A stretch of 64,000 bases of DNA from Lojkania enalia. Lineage: Eukaryota; Ascomycota; Dothideomycetes; Pleosporales. Of this stretch, positions 58,255-64,000 are shown one piece after another (position 1 is the first letter of the stretch; every line of letters starts with the position of its first letter). A program made the position numbers and the translations under genes. Under the pieces are notes generated by a model that ran no database searches, had not been told where the DNA came from, and saw nothing but the letters and a program-made list of their open reading frames with translations. The stretch lies in the NCBI GenBank assembly GCA_010094045.1, contig ML986781.1, positions 3,201 to 67,200 of the forward strand, in the 5' to 3' direction.

Positions 58255-60096
58255 AAAGGCCTTAATTGTTTGAAGATGTTTGGCTGATAGAGCATTTACT
58301 ATGAGGATCGAAACGAGGATAAAAAGAGCACATAGTGATGCCGAGTGAGTGGATCGAACGTATTACGAGTCACTGTTTCATGTCCACCGCCGTTTTTGTG
58401 GCGTGGTTTGCAACTTCCCCTTTTTCTAAAGGATTATTTTGTGCGATAGAACTTGTATGGCGTTAATGCTGGCGGATCGATGGATTGATGGACGAGCACC
58501 GGACACGACGTTTTGCACCCCACTGCGATGCCATATAATAGGAAGTCGATTCGATTAGATATGTAGTGTCTAATAGTTTCAGCGTTTGCTGTGAGAGTGT
58601 TGTGTCGCGGGTTGAAACGCTGGTGGTGTTTGAACCGCTAAGTCTGTACGTACATGTGTTGTAGCGGGGGGGTTTAATTCCGTAGAACGTGATGGGATGG
58701 GTTAGGTTACGGCTGTCTATGGAGTCGGTTGTGGTTCTTGGTGGGGAGTGTACTGGTGGGAGGAGGAAAGTGTGGGTCGTGTATTCATTCATGTTTCTGG
58801 TACTCAGGATGAATGCTTTTATTCATGTTGCGGCGTGGATGTATACGATATCCCCGCTACAAGATGTCTAGATTGCCGAGCGGGAACGGATTACGGTACG
58901 ACAGTGCACAGACGATATATTTAGAGAGCTGGAGGATGATGTACGATGGTACGTTTGCGTTTCGAGCTTGACGGCTTGGGTTTTTCGAAATGCAGTGTAA
59001 GTACAATGTCTCGTTCATTTCATTGCACTACCATAAGTATCTATGCTATGCACATAGTATATTGCACGCACTTTAATCTAAGTGCCGGGACGTGTAGAAG
59101 CCAATGTGAGAATGTGCTAGTCTGGGTTGGAGGGTTAGGTTCCGTCACACCTTGTGCCCATGTCGGCTAGACTATCGAACGCTGGGTTCGAAATGTCGGT
59201 GATGATGGGACTTAGAAGGAAGCTCATGATCTTTGTAGGAGAGAGAGAGGTGAGAAAGAAGAAAGGTCATGAGAAAGGTGAATGGAGACGAGAAAGGAGA
59301 AAGGAGGAGGGAGAATATCATAATTTTGATACTGATGGATTCGATTGTCAAATAATTCTGTAGACTGGCTAGATTTTGCAAGTATCCAAGATGCTTAAGG
59401 TCTTATGATTAACACTCATGCGCGAGATATTACTAAATTGATGGAGAATGGAGTTAAGATGTTGGATTGATTTTGCAGATTTCTGGGACGTCTGATAGTT
59501 TACCACTAGGATTTTTCCTTTTTCGCACTGTTATGCTATTCCCTTTAGGGAGAACAGGGCGCAGTGATTCCTGAATCTTATGTGTATCATTATTATTATC
59601 TTCCGACCGACTCACTCCTGTTAGAGCTCCTATATTGTATCATTGTCTGTTTTCTGCAGGTTCTCATCAACTTTAGGTGTCGATCCGATAATAGGGTGGC
59701 TTGCTCGTAAATCGATCAAGCCATTATTTAAGTCATGAAGTTTTCAGAGTCCGGCTATTTCAAAAACCGATTAGATAATGTTTAGCCTGATTATCAAGTT
59801 GATGAATCCGACAAGCTACTTTTCACGATGTGCATGTAAGTGGGCTTCTGGGCGTAGAGGGACCTACAGTCGTAGCCGGACACCTTTTCTCAAGTTAACC
59901 ATCGACCCACGAACAAAGCAGAAAAACCACCTAAATTGAAGAGAAAAGCAACCAAATCGCTCTAATTATGTTGCAAAAAATCGTATTTCATCAGACAATA
60001 CTGTTCATTAGTCATTTCTCGGACGTTGAGATATAGGTTGAGGATTGAGTATGCTAAGCCACTACTAGTCTAGCCCTTGCTGGAAGACTAAGCGTG
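55713..60096. other. Long gene-poor stretch
   Basis: 4.4 kb without a supported gene. The left part (55.8-57.3 kb) is GC-richer and is probably the long promoter of the secreted-protein gene. A minus-strand ORF at 57433-57633 (66 aa) reads RDAARAVYIAARTLGPEEKY but has no family. At 58207-58257 there is a C-run, T-run and A-run block. The right part (58.4-60.0 kb) is AT/GT-rich. Confidence 0.5.
58207..58257. repeat. Homopolymer block: C-run, T-run, A-run
   Basis: About ten C, a CT spacer, about 14 T and then about 23 A follow one another. The T-run and A-run can pair as a hairpin. A similar T/C/A/T block is at 12504-12557. Confidence 0.9.
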
Positions 60097-61020
60097 TAGG
60101 TCTGCTGAATCCCACAACTCAACAACAATCCTACTACCCTCTTCTAACAATATAACAGCTAATAGATTATTTCTGCCTACATCAAGATATACGTTTCTTG
60201 TGCTGCGCCACTCTCTCAGGTTTCTCCGAAACTTCCAGGTTGAGCGTTCTTGGATCTTCAGCCTCCCATCCATCACTCCAGGTATCATGTAATAATCCAC
60301 CCAAACGAGTTCACAGACCGCTCTTCCATCATGCCCATTGAATGTACAGATTGCCTAGCTAGTATTCCAGTTCCAGGATCGAATGGTACCATCGGCCAAC
60401 GACGATAACAGGACATTTTTGGCGGAAGGGTCGTCGGGAAATTGTGTAGCGATTTTGGTATATCTCGTCCAGGTAGCGATTTGGGCATCAGTGCTGATGT
60501 CCTAGACTCGCACGTCGCCCCTTGACGCTCCTGTAACAAGCAAAGTGTCATCTTTATTCGGTCCAATAGTGTGAATAAAGCGGGTATGTCCCCGCTGGAT
60601 GTGAAGGCAGGAATCGGTGGTCAGGTCCCAGAGGAGTACTTTGCCATCATAGCTCGCTAATACTAGCATGTGTTAAAACTTTAATCATCCATGTACGCTC
60701 ATTATCTCCGGACAGAATAGACGATTTCTGGAAAGAGAGTGTATCCCAGACCATTATAGCGCCATTAGTTGCACATGAGACGGCGACGGATAGATTGAGA
60801 ATAAGTACAGTGTCTGATATTCCGCCTGCATAGCTAAAGAGATCGACCAGATTAAAGCTGGATACAAGTTAGTACGATGCCACGAGTCCGGAACGCACAC
60901 CTTCTTAGGGCTCGCCTAGTTTTTATATCCCAGAGATTTATCGTTCTATTGTTGTGCGCGATGGAGATAGTATGATCGCGACAGCCCAAATCCCATAGTC
61001 TATTAACGCTGAAGGTTGTT
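60097..61020 (-). pseudogene. Decayed WD40-repeat gene
   Basis: On the minus strand the sequence reads WD40 repeats interrupted by stops and gaps. In order: VNRLWDLGCRDHTISIAHNN and RTINLWDIKTRRALR (about 61010-60900), ATNGAIMVWDTLSF (about 60760), MLVLASYDGKVLLWDLTTD (about 60650), HTIGPNKDDTLLVTGASRG followed by V-stop-D at 60504-60502 where the repeat needs W-D, then LLSSLADGTIRSWNWNTS and a TAG at 60357-60355. TGG-to-TAG and CAG-to-TAG explain the two stops. Repeats of this kind occur in NACHT/HET-E-like allorecognition proteins and many others; the N-terminal domain is not in view, so the gene class is open. Confidence 0.75.
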
Positions 61021-61060
61021 TGTCACGGTGCGAGATTCTCACCGCCACTGTCTTGAAAAT

Positions 61061-61400
61061 TGTAAGGTTTATGTATCGCAGGATCCCTATTATGGATTCG
61101 CCCTGATATCATGTGATACCTGGAACAGATAGTATAAATAGCCTTGATCCTCCATAGATATTTGTCATGGGGATTTTGGCAAGCCTGCCGAGGTGTATTA
61201 GATATCGTCGTACGACATCACGGTCGATATCACGCTGGATATTGGCTGATATACCTCTTTTCCATGTACATGAATATGGCCCGCTAGCCATTTTCAATCA
61301 AGCAGTTCAGTTCCTCATCTCCCTTCCTAAGACAAGATTCGCCTCTCATCACAATATTAATCAACATAGTTCTCCTCCTCATGTGCCCTGATACTTTATG
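61061..61400 (+). mobile_element. Family A LTR interrupted by a family B element
   Basis: 61061-61162 and 61359-61400 together match the 32233-32374 family A solo LTR, from TGTAAGG to GATACTTTA. The terminal CA of the intact copy is TG here. The interruption is the family B element at 61163-61353 plus its 5-bp duplication. Confidence 0.8.
61163..61353 (+). mobile_element. Family B solo LTR nested in a family A LTR (191 bp)
   Basis: The element begins TGTCATGGGG and ends CTCATCACA. It is flanked by perfect 5-bp duplications ATATT at 61158-61162 and 61354-61358. Removing the element and one duplication restores AGATATTAATCAAC, which differs from the uninterrupted family A copy (AGATATGAATCAAC) by one base. 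This is direct evidence of insertion. Confidence 0.9.
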
Positions 61401-62241
61401 GCATTCCGGCAAGGTAAGACACCGGCCGAGTGAGTATATATTAGAATCATCAATGTCCGCATTGAAGTACTGTGGGACAAGAGATCAAGGCAATGCACCC
61501 GTTAGGTGAGTAGAAGTAAGTTACGCGAAACGGTTGTCTTAGACTCACCAGCAACCATAGGGCTGAGCACGGCGTATTGGGGCACTGCGGGGCGTCGGCC
61601 TAAGCCAAGACACACGGAGAGTGCATATAAAAACTTGGGAGACCCAGTCATCAGATCCATCGACAATCTCATGACATAGCAATTAGAGCATGTGGGCGAA
61701 CAGAAATTGAGAATTAACTAAATGCATTCTATTGGAGAACTAGAGAGCAAAGCAGATAGTAAGCAAATGGCCTCTACATAACATTAACCCCGTGGTTACT
61801 GTTAAAAACTTCTTCACACATGTCCAAGCGCTCAGTATCCCCTTAAAATTTCATTCTCTAAGGCGTACAAGCCAAGATATCAAAACCAAATGGATCGACT
61901 CCTAAGCTCTGACAATCTCCACAAGCCAACGAGTCGCAGGACGTGTCATCACCTATTCTACTGCATGAATAATCCAAACAACTTAGATCTTCAACCATTT
62001 CATGTTCCCTATGCCATTTAAACATATCGCCAGGTTCGCTCAGGCCGAAGACGCGAGATCCGGCGCTGGGTCTACAGCTACCAGAGAAAATACCTGCGGT
62101 GGCGCAGCTACAATCATTTGGTTAATAGATGAAGTTGATGATATTGAAGGAATGAGAAGAATAAACAGGGAAAAGGTTAAGAGGTAGAGAAAGCCGGTTT
62201 AAGGACAACTTACATTTCCCAAGGTTCAATGTAAACACTCT
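61401..62241. other. Intergenic, no supported gene
   Basis: An ORF at 62002-62187 (61 aa) lacks a domain. Otherwise AT-rich. Confidence 0.45.
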
Positions 62242-62580
62242 TTATGAATGTTTCTTGATATTTGAATGACAACAAGCCGTAGCCAGCGAGACAACTCGCC
62301 ATTGAGATAATCTACTCGGATTATCAGCTTTGAATGAAAGTGGCTTCTTTCTCCGATAGAGTCTCCTTACGCAAGAAGTACTAGGAAGACCTCTGGCAGC
62401 TATGTCAGCTGGGTAACCACGGGTCTCGAGTTCAGCACGATAGCCTCGCTCCCAGGAGGGATCATTCTGCTGGTTTGTGCGTTTTGGAAGAACATTGGAA
62501 CCGCTGCCGTATTTGGGGAGGGTAGCCCCGAGAGCAGAAGATGTAGAGAGAAGGATTATAAAGAGATCATTGAAATACAT
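62242..62580 (-). CDS. Small secreted protein, candidate effector (112 aa)
   Basis: The ATG at 62580 gives 112 aa with a signal peptide (MYFNDLFIILLSTSSALGA). A dibasic site LPKR lies about 15 residues later, as for Kex2 processing. The mature part has a repetitive motif (ELETRGYPADIAARGLP) and four Cys. It lies next to relics and LTRs, a typical setting for fast-evolving secreted proteins. No family is recognised. It could also be a truncated remnant, because the tail after about residue 75 is basic and less protein-like. Confidence 0.45.
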   Translation of the reverse strand: MYFNDLFIILLSTSSALGATLPKYGSGSNVLPKRTNQQNDPSWERGYRAELETRGYPADIAARGLPSTSCVRRLYRRKKPLSFKADNPSRLSQWRVVSLATACCHSNIKKHS

Positions 62581-62752
62581 GGCGAAGAAAGTCCTAGTGT
62601 ACGTAGCCTTGGTTGAAAAGAACCACGGTTGTAATAAAGATGGGTTTGAACAATGTTGAGCTGGTTCAGATGAAAGTCTGATAGGGAGGATATGCGTCCT
62701 ACTGTTGCAAGCAGTATTATATATATGAAACTCGTCGTAGCATGATGCCAGA

Positions 62753-63079
62753 TTACGCGGCTCCATATGCATCTTCGAAGGAGTCGGTTGAGATATTGTT
62801 TGTCTCGAGTTGAATCGTGATGGAGGCGGGGGCCATCATCAAGTGACATGCCGTCATTTGCGTAGGGCTATTACCGAGTAGTATCGCCGCTGTACTGCTT
62901 AGCCGCCGGATCCTGTACAAGGTATAGTACAAATCTGTGAGTACGTGTTTTGTGCCCACTAGAAACGACGAGCGGAAGGATTTTCCCAATGTTGTGATCA
63001 ACTCGATATATACATTTTGCTTCAAAATAAGACCTCCTATCTCACCCAGAATCCTTGAAGGATCCTCTCGTGAGTCCAT
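62753..63079 (-). CDS. Possible small protein, unknown (108 aa)
   Basis: The ATG at 63079 opens a 108-aa frame (SRILGEIGGLILKQNVYIEL, STAAILLGNSPTQMTACHLM). No domain, no signal peptide. It may be chance or a relic. Confidence 0.25.
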   Translation of the reverse strand: MDSREDPSRILGEIGGLILKQNVYIELITTLGKSFRSSFLVGTKHVLTDLYYTLYRIRRLSSTAAILLGNSPTQMTACHLMMAPASITIQLETNNISTDSFEDAYGAA

Positions 63080-64000
63080 GCAACACAATGTGCCGCCGGG
63101 CTATCATAAGGACTAGACACCTCACACCTTGACCTCATTTCTGATTATAAAGCAGCACGGCAAATCTTCTGAGGGGAGTTTTGAAATCACTCTGATTAGA
63201 ATTACCTTAAGAGAATAGGGAAATAAGACGAGGGATTTTAAGTCACTGGACTAGCGCTAGCTGCAGGGTCGAAAAGAGCTCCTATTTTAGGTTGAAGTCA
63301 ATCTGCCTACGCAACTCAGGTTAACCATGTCCAAATATACTGATGTCGGGCGGAATCCGAAAGTCTCTAAGGAATTTTTAACATGCTTTCTAACTCCCCT
63401 TGGGCCAATTTCTGTGGGAATCCCCTTTATTTTCTCGTTTATTGAGAGTATGTTCGTTTTCAAGCCGGTCTCGAATTGCAACTGCGCTCACATGGCAGAT
63501 ACCCGCCTCAGCCTTTCTACCTGCATCCTGTTCGAACTTAAGAATAGTTCCAAATATTTCAATCAGCTCGCTCATAAGCCATATTTTTTTCATCTTGGCA
63601 AAGAAAGGAAATACAATAAATTGATTGGGACACTACTACATTCCATCTCATATATACAACTATTTAATGGAACGTGCCTGTTTGTCCCTCTTCATACTAA
63701 CTCCTCAGGGCTTACGAGTGGAAAAAAGTATTTCTGCATTATATTACGCATTATTCTTTGTTCAGGCATGGAGATCACGTGTGGAAAATAGGTTTATCGC
63801 ATGTAGTGTGCCTTGGTAAGGTATGAAAATTTGGCCCGTGGCATCTGTTAAGAATTTTTGCGACACTTTAAATCCAATGACAAAAGCACATATTGCTAGT
63901 CCTCGACTGGGCGATCGAAATAAGGGAGACGAGATCACGGTAGAATGCTGCCTAACTCTGAAAACGGGATGCTTTTTTTGCCTTGTGACGACGTTTTGCC
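63080..64000. other. Right edge: overlapping ORFs, no supported gene
   Basis: A 154-aa plus-strand ORF (63327-63791) and two minus-strand ORFs (63287-63593) overlap. The minus-strand text (ELIEIFGTILKFEQDAG, ENKGDSHRNWPKG) looks slightly more protein-like but is broken. I cannot choose between them. Confidence 0.3.

Noticed and set aside
1..64000. tRNA, rRNA or CRISPR features
   Set aside because: I looked for T-loop sequences with matching acceptor stems and for regularly spaced repeats and found none that hold up. A proper covariance-model scan was not possible.

Overview
The window looks like chromosomal DNA of a filamentous ascomycete (Pezizomycotina). Genes are split by short GT-AG introns of about 50-150 bp with CTAAC/CTGAT-like branch sites. 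The recognisable families are standard fungal ones: a Scp160/vigilin KH protein, a LaeA-like methyltransferase, Lsb5, the actin-capping alpha subunit, a mitochondrial carrier and the Nse2 SUMO ligase. Dead genes carry stops that are mostly explained by C-to-T or G-to-A changes, as expected from repeat-induced point mutation (RIP) or a similar process. I cannot name the species.

Layout. 1-310 is the 3' end of a Fot1/pogo-like DDE transposase. 883-2858 (-) is a 616-aa polytopic membrane protein of unknown function. 4135-8411 (+) is the 1325-aa vigilin homologue. 10194-11974 (+) is a ten-exon LaeA-like methyltransferase with an 8-nt microexon. 13490-13795 is a decayed membrane-protein exon. 15165-16425 (-) is Lsb5. 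17909-19309 (+) and 19927-21942 (+) are conserved-looking proteins I do not recognise. 22195-23309 (+) is F-actin capping protein alpha.

23.3-35 kb is a gene-poor graveyard. It is dominated by the roughly 6-kb relic of an NFX1-type RNA helicase (CCCH finger, helical N-terminus, SF1 helicase core, NFX1 fingers, RZ finger), followed by solo LTRs and unassigned broken ORFs. Order returns with the mitochondrial oxoglutarate/malate-type carrier (37375-38476, +) and Nse2 (41445-42827, -). A Dfg5/Dcw1-like GH76 gene follows (43498-45223, +); its catalytic Asp pair is lost and it carries an in-frame stop. Next come a 948-aa T5orf172/MUG113-domain protein with internal ~70-aa repeats (47019-49865, -), an old-yellow-enzyme family oxidoreductase (51463-52778, +) and a secreted Asp f 4-like protein (54570-55712, -).

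55.7-64 kb is again gene-poor. It holds homopolymer tracts, a WD40-repeat pseudogene (about 60097-61020, -), a solo LTR nested inside another LTR with a perfect 5-bp target duplication, and a small secreted protein (62242-62580, -).

The genes do not form a single pathway. Housekeeping islands (translation/RNA binding, endocytosis and actin, mitochondrial transport, DNA repair) alternate with degenerate accessory DNA. No tRNA, rRNA, CRISPR array or secondary-metabolite core gene was seen. The most informative biology is in the relics: a dead RNA-helicase gene of the ZNFX1 class, a GH76 that has lost its catalytic residues, and the nested LTRs that give a relative insertion order.
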